Shown: one piece after another, positions 25,226-33,524 of the stretch | Layout: every line of letters starts with the position of its first letter | Position numbering within the stretch: the first letter of the stretch is position 1 | Assembly (NCBI GenBank): GCA_964369775.1 | Contig: CAYJHQ010000020.1 | Coordinates: forward strand, 1-57,351 | Direction of reading: 5' to 3' | Length of the DNA: 57,351 nt | Source of the DNA: CAUPWF01 sp964369775 | Lineage (GTDB): Bacteria; Bacillota; Clostridia; Lachnospirales; Lachnospiraceae | Notes under the pieces: model-generated | What the model was told of the DNA's origin: nothing | The model's input: only the letters and a program-made list of their open reading frames with translations | Database searches by the model: none | Made by a program: the position numbers and the translations under genes

Positions 25226-25978
25226 CTAATAATAGATTGATACTGGTTTGTCATTAATCATCTGGATATCGAACTCTACACGATAGAGATCTTTTAATAC
25301 TTCCTTGTTGATTACTTCTTTTACTTCACCAAATTTATACAATTCTCCATCTTTAAATGCTGCAATATAGTCTGAATATACGGATGCAAAATTGATATCG
25401 TGCAATACTAAAATCACTGTTTTTCCAAGGTCTTCACTTAGTTTTCTTACCATTTTCATCAGATTAGATGAATGGTAAATATCTAAGTTATTGGTCGGTT
25501 CATCTAAAAATACAAACTCTGTATCTTGTGCAATTACCATCGCAATATATGCTCTTTGTAATTGACCTCCTGATAATTCATCGATAAAACGTTCTGTAAA
25601 CTCTTCTAATTCCATATAGGCAATTGCCTTCTCTACCATTTCGTAATCTTCTGCATTTAGGTTGCTTCCTGAGTATGGAAATCTACCAAATGCTACTAAT
25701 TCACGTACCGTTAATTTCATTGAAATATTATTTTGTTGTGTAAGAATTGCGAGCTTTTTTGCAAGTTCCTTGCTCTTCCATTTTGTTAATTCTGTTCCAC
25801 CAAACTCTACTTCTCCACTATCTTGTGATATCAGTCTAGTGATAATATTTAGCACTGTTGATTTACCTGCACCATTTGGTCCTATTAACGAGATGACCTT
25901 TCCTCTTGGCAGTTGAAATGACACTTCTTTTACAACATGCTTTTCCCCATAGGATTTATTTAACTTTCTAATTTTCAT
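25226..25978 (-). CDS. Iron-siderophore ABC transporter ATPase (YclP-like)
   Basis: A 250-aa ATPase with Walker A GPNGAGKST, signature ELSGGQLQRAYIA and Walker B FVFLDEPTNNLD, the size and pattern of FecE/YclP ATPases that power binding-protein-dependent siderophore import. It lies 6 bases after the second permease gene. Confidence 0.9.
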   Translation of the reverse strand: MKIRKLNKSYGEKHVVKEVSFQLPRGKVISLIGPNGAGKSTVLNIITRLISQDSGEVEFGGTELTKWKSKELAKKLAILTQQNNISMKLTVRELVAFGRFPYSGSNLNAEDYEMVEKAIAYMELEEFTERFIDELSGGQLQRAYIAMVIAQDTEFVFLDEPTNNLDIYHSSNLMKMVRKLSEDLGKTVILVLHDINFASVYSDYIAAFKDGELYKFGEVKEVINKEVLKDLYRVEFDIQMINDKPVSIYY

Positions 25979-25984
25979 AATCTT

Positions 25985-26944
25985 CTATACCCCTTTGTTT
26001 TTCAATACTAAATATAAGAAATAAAGCCCACCGAACAAGTTGATAAACACAGAGATTTGCGTTCCAAATCCAAATACATGCTCAATTAATGTCTGCCCAC
26101 CAAATAACACAATTGCTCCCATTAAGAATGAACCTAACATCAGATAGCTGTGCTTATAAGTCTTGAAAAACTCTCTAGAAAGATTTGCTATAATCAATCC
26201 CAAGAAAGAAATCGGACCTACCAATGCAGTTGCAATCGTAATAAAGAATGTTACTCCTATTAATAAGCGACTTACGGTTCTGTCATAATCCACCCCTAGA
26301 TTAATCGCTTGATTTTTCCCAAGAGTAATTACATCCAATAGCTTGATGTCTTTCCAAAATATAATAATTGTTAGAACAATAAATCCTAGACACATATAAA
26401 TCAATTCTGAATTTACGTGATCAAATCCAGCAACTAGTTCTGTCAATAACTTATCATACTCATTTGGATCCATTGTACGAGTCATTGTATTGGATACACT
26501 GGTAAAGAATGTTGCCAGTACTGTTCCTGCTAATAAAACATATAGTATGTTGTACTTTGTCTTTCTAAACAATGTTCCGTATATAATGGTCCCTAAAACC
26601 CCCATTAAGAGAATGTCAACAAGAAAAGACACGTACTTGTTTGCTGCAAATATACTAGTTCCTCCTAAGAAGAATACAATTCCCGTGTGAATCAATATGT
26701 ACAATGAATTCATCCCTAGCAAACAAGGTGTTACAATTCTATTTCTTATGATTGACTGGAATACAATACTTGCTGTTCCGATACAAAATGCTGCAATTGC
26801 CATCGTAATTAACTTAGGCGATCGGATAATCATAGCATATTCAAAGAATTTCATATCTATAAAGATAAACTGATAAATGAGTCCCGTTATGATTGTCAAT
26901 GCTATTAATATAATTAACTTTTTACTTGATGTCACCTTAATCAT
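25985..26944 (-). CDS. Iron-siderophore permease (YclO-like)
   Basis: A 319-aa FecCD-type permease with about nine helices. The family motif of the ATPase contact and substrate path is seen as VGPISFLGLIIANLSRE near residue 238. It overlaps the preceding permease gene by 8 bases, so the two are translationally coupled and should form a heterodimer. Confidence 0.88.
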   Translation of the reverse strand: MIKVTSSKKLIILIALTIITGLIYQFIFIDMKFFEYAMIIRSPKLITMAIAAFCIGTASIVFQSIIRNRIVTPCLLGMNSLYILIHTGIVFFLGGTSIFAANKYVSFLVDILLMGVLGTIIYGTLFRKTKYNILYVLLAGTVLATFFTSVSNTMTRTMDPNEYDKLLTELVAGFDHVNSELIYMCLGFIVLTIIIFWKDIKLLDVITLGKNQAINLGVDYDRTVSRLLIGVTFFITIATALVGPISFLGLIIANLSREFFKTYKHSYLMLGSFLMGAIVLFGGQTLIEHVFGFGTQISVFINLFGGLYFLYLVLKNKGV

Positions 26945-27935
26945 TTATTGCCACTTCCTTCTTCTTTTTCACTTTGCCTGGACTTAGACGCTTAAATAAC
27001 AAGAAGATAAAAATGATACTTCCGATAATTCCTGAAATCAACTCAATTGGCATCTCATATGGTTGAATCACAATTCTACCTATCACATCACATAAAAGAA
27101 CAAACAATGCTCCAAATAATGCTACATCCCAGATACTTCCTCTAATCTTATCCCCTTTGAACATAGATACAATGTTCGGTACAATCAGACCGATATAGGA
27201 AATCGTTCCAACTGTTACTACCACACTTGCTGTAATTACTGCTGCGATAGAAAGTCCTCCAAACATTACTAACTTGTAATTCACTCCTAAGTTCGTAGAG
27301 AAATCTTCTCCCATTCCTACGATATTAAAATGATTTGCATAAATAAATGCCACCACCACAAGTGGTAATATCAAGAATACAATTTCATATCGTCCTGCTA
27401 GGATAAGCGAAAAATCTCCTACTAACATATTGCTCAGGATCTGCGTCAAGTCATTCTCATATGCCAGATAGCTCACAAATCCACCAATAACACTGTTAAA
27501 CATTATCCCTATTAGGGGAACCATGATTACATCTTTAAATTTAATTCGCTGTACGAACCATACAAACACCCATGTTCCCAACACTGAAGCTACAAATGCA
27601 AAAGCTGTCCTAGCCGCCATCGTCGCTGCTGGAAAAAACAACAACGCAACCACAATTCCTAGCTGTGCAGAAGCTATTGTTGCACCTGTTGTCGGCGACA
27701 CGAACTTATTCATACATAAGTTCTGCATAATCAGACCTGCAACACTCATTCCAATTCCTGTACAAAGAATTGCTAGCAATCTAGGTATCCTCGCGTTTAA
27801 TAGTACTAACAACTGATTGGTATCACCTTCTAATATTCCTGTTAAAGATACGTCGTAAGCGCCTATAAACACGGAGATGGCAGATAATACAATCGTTGCA
27901 ATAAACATTAATATAGTAATTTTATTGCTTTTCAT
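26937..27935 (-). CDS. Iron-siderophore permease (YclN-like)
   Basis: A 332-aa FecCD-type permease with nine or ten helices. Conserved FecCD features: RIPRLLAILCTGIGMSVAG near 49-67 and VGTISYIGLIVPNIV near 241-255. First gene of the operon; AAAGGAAAAGG precedes the ATG. A strong promoter lies 100 bases upstream. Confidence 0.88.
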   Translation of the reverse strand: MKSNKITILMFIATIVLSAISVFIGAYDVSLTGILEGDTNQLLVLLNARIPRLLAILCTGIGMSVAGLIMQNLCMNKFVSPTTGATIASAQLGIVVALLFFPAATMAARTAFAFVASVLGTWVFVWFVQRIKFKDVIMVPLIGIMFNSVIGGFVSYLAYENDLTQILSNMLVGDFSLILAGRYEIVFLILPLVVVAFIYANHFNIVGMGEDFSTNLGVNYKLVMFGGLSIAAVITASVVVTVGTISYIGLIVPNIVSMFKGDKIRGSIWDVALFGALFVLLCDVIGRIVIQPYEMPIELISGIIGSIIFIFLLFKRLSPGKVKKKKEVAIND

Positions 27936-28031
27936 AACCTTTTCCTTTCACAAAACAAACTCATATAATCGACAACAACTTTTTATTGCCCCTTTCAATC
28001 TTTTGTTTGTCCTCTCTAACTTTACTGCGTA

Positions 28032-28060
28032 ATATTAGCACACTCTCTCTTTCTTGTCAA
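28032..28060 (-). promoter_or_regulatory. Promoter of the siderophore uptake operon
   Basis: TTGACA (28060-28055), 17-base spacer, TAATAT (28037-28032). A leader of about 90 bases follows. I see no clear Fur box or full TTAG-N6-CTAA site here; only a half site GTTAGAGAG at 28012-28020 on the minus strand. Confidence 0.78.
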
Positions 28061-28084
28061 TGTGGAATACTTTAGCCGCAATAA

Positions 28085-28118
28085 AAGCTGATATTTCATT
28101 CACTTGAAGTATCAGCTT
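28085..28118 (-). terminator. Terminator of the metallophosphoesterase gene
   Basis: AAGCTGATA / TATCAGCTT stem with a 16-base loop; on the minus strand followed by TTATTG, and on the plus strand by GTTTTTTG. It separates the phosphoesterase gene from the siderophore operon promoter. Confidence 0.75.
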
Positions 28119-28165
28119 GTTTTTTGTTCATTGTATGCCTTTTTAATCATAATTCATTTTCTAAA

Positions 28166-29272
28166 TCACTCTTTTATTATATTAATCACTAAATATTCGG
28201 ATATACTCCCAACTCGAATCGGTGTATTCCAGGTCCCCATTCCTGAACTTACAATCATAGTACAAGCATCCACTTCTTCTCTACCATACACCCCATCATA
28301 GATAAAGCTTTCAAAGAATCCTAGCGGAAATATCTGACCTCCATGAGTATGACCAGATAGGTATAGATCTGCACCTAAATCTGCCACGTGTTGTACATCA
28401 ATCGGCTTATGCTCCAGCACTATGATCGGCTTATCATGATTTAGGCTTTCCATCAATTCTTTCGCCTCAACAGGCTTCTCCCCCGCATCTTCATCCATTC
28501 TTCCTACCAAATAAAAGCTATCGTCTATTAAGACTGCTTCGTCTTGAATAATCGTCATTCCATTATCTAAAATCTGCGCTCTCATATATTCTATGTTAGC
28601 TTCTAAACCTCCTGGTACTACATTCACCTTTCCTTCATGGTTCCCCCAAGTGTAATAAGTTCCGTATTTTGACTCAATCTCTCCTATATACTTGCATGCT
28701 GCTTCTACATCTTCTTTTGCTGTATATTCATCGAATAAATCTCCACCAATTATCACGATATCTGGATTCTGCGCTTCTATTTCTTTGCTGTATTGTTCGA
28801 TATTATCCTCATTAATCGTTATACCTATATGGAGATCTGACATGTAGACCATCTTCACATCTTTTGGAAGTTCCTTGTTCACTACCACTTCATAAGGTGT
28901 TACTACTACATCATTTCCTACATACACGCCGTATATCATCACAGCTGCCGTAAGAATAAATGCTGGAATTCCTCCCCAATGTATGTATCTTGTTATCTTT
29001 TTATTGCCCAAATATCTACGACACACAACCTCAATCAAATCAAAGATAATGCAAAATGCAAAGAAATACCCCGTTACCATGGTTACTGTCCCTAAAGGAT
29101 TTATAAAAGCTACTACAATTAGTGCCACAATTCCTATCGCAGTAATCCATTTCAAAACCTTAGGTTTTTTTATAGAGTAAAAACAAAAGAGCTTCCCTAA
29201 AAACCGTTCTAGATAAAACCATCCTGCAATCAGCACGATAGTTACAATTGTCGAAAACAGTAAATCCATCAT
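28166..29272 (-). CDS. Membrane-bound metallophosphoesterase (YkuE/YaeI-like)
   Basis: A 368-aa protein. Four hydrophobic helices in the first 130 residues anchor it, followed by a calcineurin-like phosphoesterase domain with SDLHIG, IIGGDLFDEY, TWGNHEGK, LEHKP and SGHTHGGQIFP. Such YaeI/YkuE proteins hydrolyse UDP-2,3-diacylglucosamine-like or other phosphodiester substrates at the membrane; the substrate here is unknown. Single gene on the minus strand. Confidence 0.87.
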   Translation of the reverse strand: MMDLLFSTIVTIVLIAGWFYLERFLGKLFCFYSIKKPKVLKWITAIGIVALIVVAFINPLGTVTMVTGYFFAFCIIFDLIEVVCRRYLGNKKITRYIHWGGIPAFILTAAVMIYGVYVGNDVVVTPYEVVVNKELPKDVKMVYMSDLHIGITINEDNIEQYSKEIEAQNPDIVIIGGDLFDEYTAKEDVEAACKYIGEIESKYGTYYTWGNHEGKVNVVPGGLEANIEYMRAQILDNGMTIIQDEAVLIDDSFYLVGRMDEDAGEKPVEAKELMESLNHDKPIIVLEHKPIDVQHVADLGADLYLSGHTHGGQIFPLGFFESFIYDGVYGREEVDACTMIVSSGMGTWNTPIRVGSISEYLVINIIKE

Positions 29273-29369
29273 TTCGTTTTATCCGCCCTTCATCTCGTAT
29301 TTCTTAAGTCTAGCAAGGCTCCTTATTGATGTCAACTTATTTACTTACTTGTTTTCAACTTCTTATATC

Positions 29370-29645
29370 TTACACTGCTTCTAAAATATTTTTAAGTGCT
29401 GATATAGAACTTGAATGTGAACGCTCTACTCTTGCATTACATTTTTTTGCCTCGCAATTTGCACAGGCAACTAATTTATGCGAAACAGTATTTGTAAACA
29501 TAATAATCATATCTGGTGATCCCAGCTTATTTCTTACATCGCCTCTCATTTTCGTAAATACTTTCGCCTTATATCCGTACTGCTTGCACGTATCTATATA
29601 ACGTCTTTCCATGCATTCATTCCCACCTATTATTACTACACTCAT
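29370..29645 (-). CDS. DUF2325 family protein
   Basis: A 91-aa protein starting MSVVIIGGNECMERRYIDTC, with a C-A-N-C-x3-K-K-C cluster (residues 62-69) near the C-terminus that could bind a metal. DUF2325 is a small Rossmann-like family often found beside iron-transport genes in clostridia; its role is unknown. The ribosome site is GGAGG. A dyad (29660-29675) lies in its leader, and the gene is divergent from the DUF3793/flavodoxin operon, sharing the control region. Confidence 0.85.
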   Translation of the reverse strand: MSVVIIGGNECMERRYIDTCKQYGYKAKVFTKMRGDVRNKLGSPDMIIMFTNTVSHKLVACANCEAKKCNARVERSHSSSISALKNILEAV

Positions 29646-29659
29646 ATTTACCTCCTGCG

Positions 29660-29675
29660 GTTAGATATCTCTAAC
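29660..29675. promoter_or_regulatory. TTAG-N6-CTAA operator, DUF2325 side
   Basis: GTTAGATATCTCTAAC, perfect 6-bp arms. The same arms occur at 29820-29837. The TTAG-N6-CTAA spacing equals that of DtxR/IdeR iron-regulator boxes (TTAGG...CCTAA). Confidence 0.6.
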
Positions 29676-29686
29676 TCCGTTTCAAA

Positions 29687-29717
29687 ATATAAGCACCACC
29701 TTTTGTGGCGCTGTCAA
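29687..29717 (-). promoter_or_regulatory. Promoter of DUF2325 with dyad filling a long spacer
   Basis: TTGACA (29717-29712), a 19-base spacer, TTATAT (29692-29687). The spacer GCACCACCTTTTGTGGCGC (plus strand, 29693-29711) is itself a dyad with 6 of 7 outer pairs matching. A 19-20 bp spacer holding a dyad is the hallmark of MerR-type controlled promoters. Confidence 0.5.
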
Positions 29718-29729
29718 AACAGTTTCAAC

Positions 29730-29745
29730 TAACTTAAGTAAGTTA
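29730..29745. promoter_or_regulatory. Perfect 16-bp dyad between the divergent genes
   Basis: TAACTTA-AG-TAAGTTA, about 35 bp upstream of the -35 box of the DUF3793 promoter and 13 bp upstream of the -35 of the DUF2325 promoter. Candidate regulator site; protein unknown. Confidence 0.45.
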
Positions 29746-29779
29746 TACAATGTTTTTTCGTATTTGTCAACTATTACTC

Positions 29780-29808
29780 TTGACATTTTCTCTCTACACA
29801 GATAGAAT
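29780..29808 (+). promoter_or_regulatory. Promoter of the DUF3793-flavodoxin-P1B ATPase operon
   Basis: TTGACA, 17-base spacer, TAGAAT. The start of transcription, near 29815, is followed at once by the dyad at 29820-29837, so binding there would block elongation or open-complex escape. Confidence 0.78.
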
Positions 29809-29819
29809 TGACTACACAA

Positions 29820-29837
29820 AGTTAGATTTTTCTAACT
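29820..29837. promoter_or_regulatory. TTAG-N6-CTAA operator, DUF3793 side
   Basis: AGTTAGATTTTTCTAACT, perfect 7-bp arms with 4-base spacer, placed just after the predicted transcript start and 20 bases before the ATG at 29859. Same arms as the site at 29660-29675. Confidence 0.62.
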
Positions 29838-29858
29838 ATTTATTTATGGAGGGTTTTT

Positions 29859-30428
29859 ATGGAACTACAAAAACAAATTATAGAGCATTGTGCTCCCACT
29901 TTAGCAAGTATTAAAACTGCTAATTTGTTTTCCATCCGCTTTCGTTCAAAGAACAGCTTATATTATCAACTAAATATATTAAATCAGCAATTCACTGTAA
30001 AAGGTGTTGTACTAAAAATCTTAAAAATAACCGACAGTACTGCTTTAATTTATCTATATAGACCAAACCTTTTAGCTACAGACTTAAAAAATAGCAAAGC
30101 AAAAGCAATCCTTTTACGATACGGATATGATTTTTTGAGTGTAGAAGCCTCTATTGATATGCTTTCAAAGCGTCTTTGTGAACGAGAGGAATTTCCCCAC
30201 GAAATCGGTTTGTTTTTAAGCTACCCTCCTGAAGATGTAGAAGGTTTTATCTGTAACAAAGGACAAAACTGTAACCTATGTGGTTACTGGAAAATTTACG
30301 GCGACACAAATAGTGCATTAAAAAAATTTGCACAATATGACAAATGCAAGTCGATATATAAAAAACTATGGGAAAATGGTAAGGATATTTTGCAACTAAC
30401 AGTGCGAAAACAGCAAATAGTTGCCTAA
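29859..30428 (+). CDS. DUF3793 family protein
   Basis: A 189-aa cytosolic protein. A conserved C-x3-G-x2-C-x2-C-G-Y-W-K-I-Y-G motif (NKGQNCNLCGYWKIYGD, residues 133-149), with GLFLSYPPEDVEGFI before it, is the mark of DUF3793, a clostridial family often encoded directly before a flavodoxin in iron-responsive operons. The cysteines could hold a metal. Function unknown. ATG at 29859 has GGAGGG 6 bases upstream. First gene of the operon. Confidence 0.85.
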   Translation: MELQKQIIEHCAPTLASIKTANLFSIRFRSKNSLYYQLNILNQQFTVKGVVLKILKITDSTALIYLYRPNLLATDLKNSKAKAILLRYGYDFLSVEASIDMLSKRLCEREEFPHEIGLFLSYPPEDVEGFICNKGQNCNLCGYWKIYGDTNSALKKFAQYDKCKSIYKKLWENGKDILQLTVRKQQIVA

Positions 30429-30459
30429 TATAAATAATATTTTAAAGGAGAATTTAATT

Positions 30460-30870
30460 ATGAGTAAAGTAGCAGTTGTATATTGGAGTGGAACTGGAAA
30501 TACTGAGACAATGGCAAATTTAATTGCAGAAGGAATCAAATCAAAAGGAGCAGAGGTTGATATTTTCACATCAAGTGATTTTTCATCAGATAAAATTTCT
30601 GATTACACTGCAATTGCCTTTGGTTGTCCTTCTATGGGAGATGAAGTGCTAGAAGAAACTGAATTCCAACCTATGTGGGATGATGTAAAAAATAACTTGG
30701 CTGGAATAAAAGTTGCTCTTTTCGGTTCTTATGGTTGGGGTGATGGCGAGTGGATGAGAAATTGGGAAGCTGAAGCACCTTGTGAAATCTTAGAAACTTA
30801 CATGTGCAATGAAACTCCTGATACCGATGCTGAAGAAGCTTGTAAAAAGATGGGTGAAACCTTAGTATAA
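30460..30870 (+). CDS. Flavodoxin
   Basis: A 136-aa short-chain flavodoxin. FMN phosphate loop WSGTGNTETMA near residues 8-18; second FMN loop GCPSMGDE and third GSYGWGDGEW. Flavodoxins replace ferredoxin as electron carriers when iron is short (established knowledge), which fits the iron-linked neighbours. The open frame begins at a TTG at 30421, but AAAGGAG 6 bases before the ATG at 30460 and the family N-terminus (MSKVAVVYWSG) fix the start. Confidence 0.93.
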   Translation: MSKVAVVYWSGTGNTETMANLIAEGIKSKGAEVDIFTSSDFSSDKISDYTAIAFGCPSMGDEVLEETEFQPMWDDVKNNLAGIKVALFGSYGWGDGEWMRNWEAEAPCEILETYMCNETPDTDAEEACKKMGETLV

Positions 30871-30932
30871 TAACTAGATTTATTTCATAAAATTTGATAC
30901 ACTGTAGTTATTCATATGAGGAGGTGATTATA

Positions 30933-31196
30933 ATGTTTAAGTGTTTCAACAAAGAGTGTGGTCTATTGCTTCTTGCAGGCGCTGTTACTGGTGCTGCTGT
31001 TACTAAATTTTTAAAGTCTAAAAAGGCTCATGATATCGCTGTAAAAAGCGTAGCACAAGGGATTATTCTCAAAGATAGCGTAATGGAGAACATTTCTAAT
31101 ATTAAAGAAGAGGCAGATGACATCTGCAACGAAGCAAAACAATCTGCAAGAGGAACTTGTGATTGCGATTGTGATTGTACTGCGGAAGAGGAATAA
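30933..31196 (+). CDS. DUF6110-like small membrane protein (FezA-like candidate)
   Basis: An 87-aa protein with a single Gly/Ala-rich helix near the N-terminus (CGLLLLAGAVTGAAVTKFL, residues 9-27), a central amphipathic helix, and a Cys/Asp tail CDCDCDC at 77-83 followed by acidic residues. The GAVTGAAV pattern is a possible helix packing motif. I read it as the DUF6110 family, found next to P1B-type ATPases in clostridia. The position just before an S-C-A type P1B ATPase recalls the small FezA membrane protein of ferrosome loci; this is an inference. A strong GAGGAGGTGAT ribosome site precedes the ATG at 30933; an upstream in-frame ATG at 30894 lacks one. Confidence 0.75.
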   Translation: MFKCFNKECGLLLLAGAVTGAAVTKFLKSKKAHDIAVKSVAQGIILKDSVMENISNIKEEADDICNEAKQSARGTCDCDCDCTAEEE

Positions 31197-31212
31197 GAAA
31201 GAGGAGTAGCAT

Positions 31213-33342
31213 ATGAGATATGAAATTATATGCGATCAACCGAACCGTCTTAGACTTAGATTCGGCAAATATGTGTTCACAAAGGAGCAGTGTTATGGAA
31301 TATCCGACATGCTCCTTTCTTTGACTGGTGTAACATTTGTTAAAGTCAATTGCCGAAACGGTTCTGTATTGATTGAATATGACAGAAAAGATGTAAAAGA
31401 AGTTATCTTAACACACTTTTCTAGTCTATCACTAAAAGATATAAAAAAAGTTTCCCCTTCTGATGAGGATAAGGCAGAAGTTCTAGAAACTGATATTCGT
31501 AAAAAAATAGCAACCCATTGTATAAAACACCTGTTACGAACCTTATTCATGCCCAAAATCTTAAAAGGTCTTTACACTGTATATCGTGCTCTTCCATTTT
31601 TAAATCATGGCTTGAAATCATTACTTCATAAAAAGCTAAATGTAGAAGTACTGGACGCTACTGCAATTGGAGCATCCTTGATTTATCGAAATTTCTCTAC
31701 TGCTTCATCCACCATGTTTCTACTAGGGTTGTCTGACCTTTTACTGGAATACTCTAATATGAGAGCCAGAAATGCGCTTGCGCATAGTCTTGCAATCAAT
31801 GTAGATAGTGTTTGGCTTGTAAGTAATGGGGTAGAAGTAGAATCTTCTCTAAATGATTTAAAGAAAAACGATATAATTCGAGTTAGAAAAGGTAGTTTAA
31901 TTCCTGTGGATGGAACAATTGTATCTGGAGATGCTTCTATCAATGAATCATCCATGACTGGTGAGCCAATACCCGTTAGCAAATCCGTAGACCAGACTGT
32001 ATTTGCAGGTACTGTAATTGAGGATGGTGAAATTGATGTCCAGGTATTGAATCTCAAAAACGAATCACGAATTGCTAAAATTATAAACCTGATCGATACT
32101 GGTGAAAAAGATAAATCTTTAGTTCAAGGACGTGCAGAACGTTTAGCCGATGGAATTGTTCCAGTTAGTTTTGGTCTATTCGCTGCAACTTTATTATTAA
32201 CTAGAAGCATGCCACGTGCGCTATCCGTACTGATGGTAGACTTTTCTTGTGCTATCAAGCTTACTACTCCGATTACAGTTATTTCTGCCTTAAAAGAGAG
32301 TGTAAACCACCAATTTCTTGTCAAGGGTGGTAAGTATTTAGAAATTCTTTCAAAAGTAGATACTGTTGTATTTGATAAAACTGGAACGCTGACAAATGCA
32401 GTTCCCAAAGTTTCAAAGGTTATCGTTATGAAACAAGGCTATTCTGTCGATAAAGTTCTTAGAATTGCTGCCTGTCTAGAAGAGCATTTCCCTCACAGTG
32501 TAGCTTCTTCTATCGTATCTGCTGCAAAAAAGAAAAATCTTCTCCATCCAGAAGAACACGGGAAAGTGGAATATATTGTCGCTCATGGAATTGCAAGCAC
32601 TTACAAAGATGCTCATTCCATCATAGGTAGCAAACATTTTGTCTTTGAAGATGAAGGTGTTCCATATCCTTATGATAAGGAAGAGTATCTCCTGAGAGAA
32701 ATTGGAAGTGATACTGCTGTCTATCTAGCTGTAGATCAGGAATTAATTGGAATTATTTGTGTGAACGATCCACCTCGAGATGATGCCAAGGAAACAATTA
32801 ACCTGTTAAGAAAAGAAGGTATATCTGAGATATTGATGATTACAGGTGACAGTGAAGGCAGTGCAAAATATACAAGCGAACTTTTAGGATTAGACCATTA
32901 CTATTCTTCTGTATTGCCTGATGAAAAAGCTAAAATAATTGAGCAATTAAAAGCAGCTGGAAAGACTGTTCTTATGGTAGGAGATGGTATCAATGATGCA
33001 CCTGCGCTAGCTTGTGCAGATGTTTCACTTACTTTGAATGGATCTTCTGATATCGCACGTGAAGTAGCTGATATCTCAGTTCTTTCCGATGATTTAACAA
33101 AAATAGTCCTAGCTAGAAAACTTGCTACTGGTTTAATGAAAAAGATATATAATCAATATGGCTTTATCGTTTCATTTAACACCTTATTAATTATACTTGG
33201 CTTAGGCGGACTCATAAGAGCAGAACAATCCGCTTGGTTACACAATACGTCTACGCTCTCGCTTACTGCACTAGCCGCTAAACCTATTCTTGCTAAAGAG
33301 ACGAACGCACAAAAGGAGGATACTACATATGAAACAGCATAA
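31213..33342 (+). CDS. P1B-type metal ATPase with S-C-A motif (FezB-like candidate)
   Basis: A 709-aa metal-transporting P-type ATPase. The N-terminal 75 residues form an HMA-like domain without CxxC, with an arginine-rich stretch NRLRLRFGKY. Then helices, actuator TGEPIPV, and TM segment VDFSCAIKLTTPI (near 343), where S-C-A replaces the CPC/SPC of copper, zinc or cobalt pumps. Next come DKTGTLT (388-394), a variant HP motif EEHFPHSVASS, TGDSEGSA and GDGINDAPALA (near 589). From memory, S-C-A marks the P1B-6 group, which includes ferrosome FezB and is linked to iron. It sits in an operon with flavodoxin and DUF3793 under dyad operators. Iron is the best guess for the substrate; another metal is possible. 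Confidence 0.85.
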   Translation: MRYEIICDQPNRLRLRFGKYVFTKEQCYGISDMLLSLTGVTFVKVNCRNGSVLIEYDRKDVKEVILTHFSSLSLKDIKKVSPSDEDKAEVLETDIRKKIATHCIKHLLRTLFMPKILKGLYTVYRALPFLNHGLKSLLHKKLNVEVLDATAIGASLIYRNFSTASSTMFLLGLSDLLLEYSNMRARNALAHSLAINVDSVWLVSNGVEVESSLNDLKKNDIIRVRKGSLIPVDGTIVSGDASINESSMTGEPIPVSKSVDQTVFAGTVIEDGEIDVQVLNLKNESRIAKIINLIDTGEKDKSLVQGRAERLADGIVPVSFGLFAATLLLTRSMPRALSVLMVDFSCAIKLTTPITVISALKESVNHQFLVKGGKYLEILSKVDTVVFDKTGTLTNAVPKVSKVIVMKQGYSVDKVLRIAACLEEHFPHSVASSIVSAAKKKNLLHPEEHGKVEYIVAHGIASTYKDAHSIIGSKHFVFEDEGVPYPYDKEEYLLREIGSDTAVYLAVDQELIGIICVNDPPRDDAKETINLLRKEGISEILMITGDSEGSAKYTSELLGLDHYYSSVLPDEKAKIIEQLKAAGKTVLMVGDGINDAPALACADVSLTLNGSSDIAREVADISVLSDDLTKIVLARKLATGLMKKIYNQYGFIVSFNTLLIILGLGGLIRAEQSAWLHNTSTLSLTALAAKPILAKETNAQKEDTTYETA

Positions 33343-33409
33343 ATTTTGGGGATATTTAGCTTTATTTAGTATGGTAATGTGTATTATAACTGGTATGAAA
33401 CACAAGTAA
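33329..33409 (+). CDS. 26-aa membrane microprotein (DUF6219-like)
   Basis: A short frame with a good AAAGGAGGA ribosome site 7 bases before its ATG, overlapping the end of the P1B ATPase gene by 14 bases in another frame. Translation gives MKQHKFWGYLALFSMV, then a second hydrophobic run and GMKHK: one helix with basic ends. This resembles the short DUF6219 peptides I recall from similar clostridial operons. It may be a small subunit or regulator of the ATPase. Too short for most gene callers. Confidence 0.65.
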   Translation: MKQHKFWGYLALFSMVMCIITGMKHK

Positions 33410-33468
33410 ACATATTAGCTATGGTTGAAGTTTGTCAAAACCAAGATAAGTATTTGAAATAATTTAAC

Positions 33469-33524
33469 AAAAAAGTAGGTCGTTATTCTTTCATCCCCTT
33501 TTAGGATTGCGACCTACTTTTTTT
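33469..33524. terminator. Bidirectional terminator, metal operon / tadA
   Basis: AAAAAAGTAGGTCG / CGACCTACTTTTTT perfect arms. The right end touches the stop of the convergent tadA gene. Confidence 0.9.
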
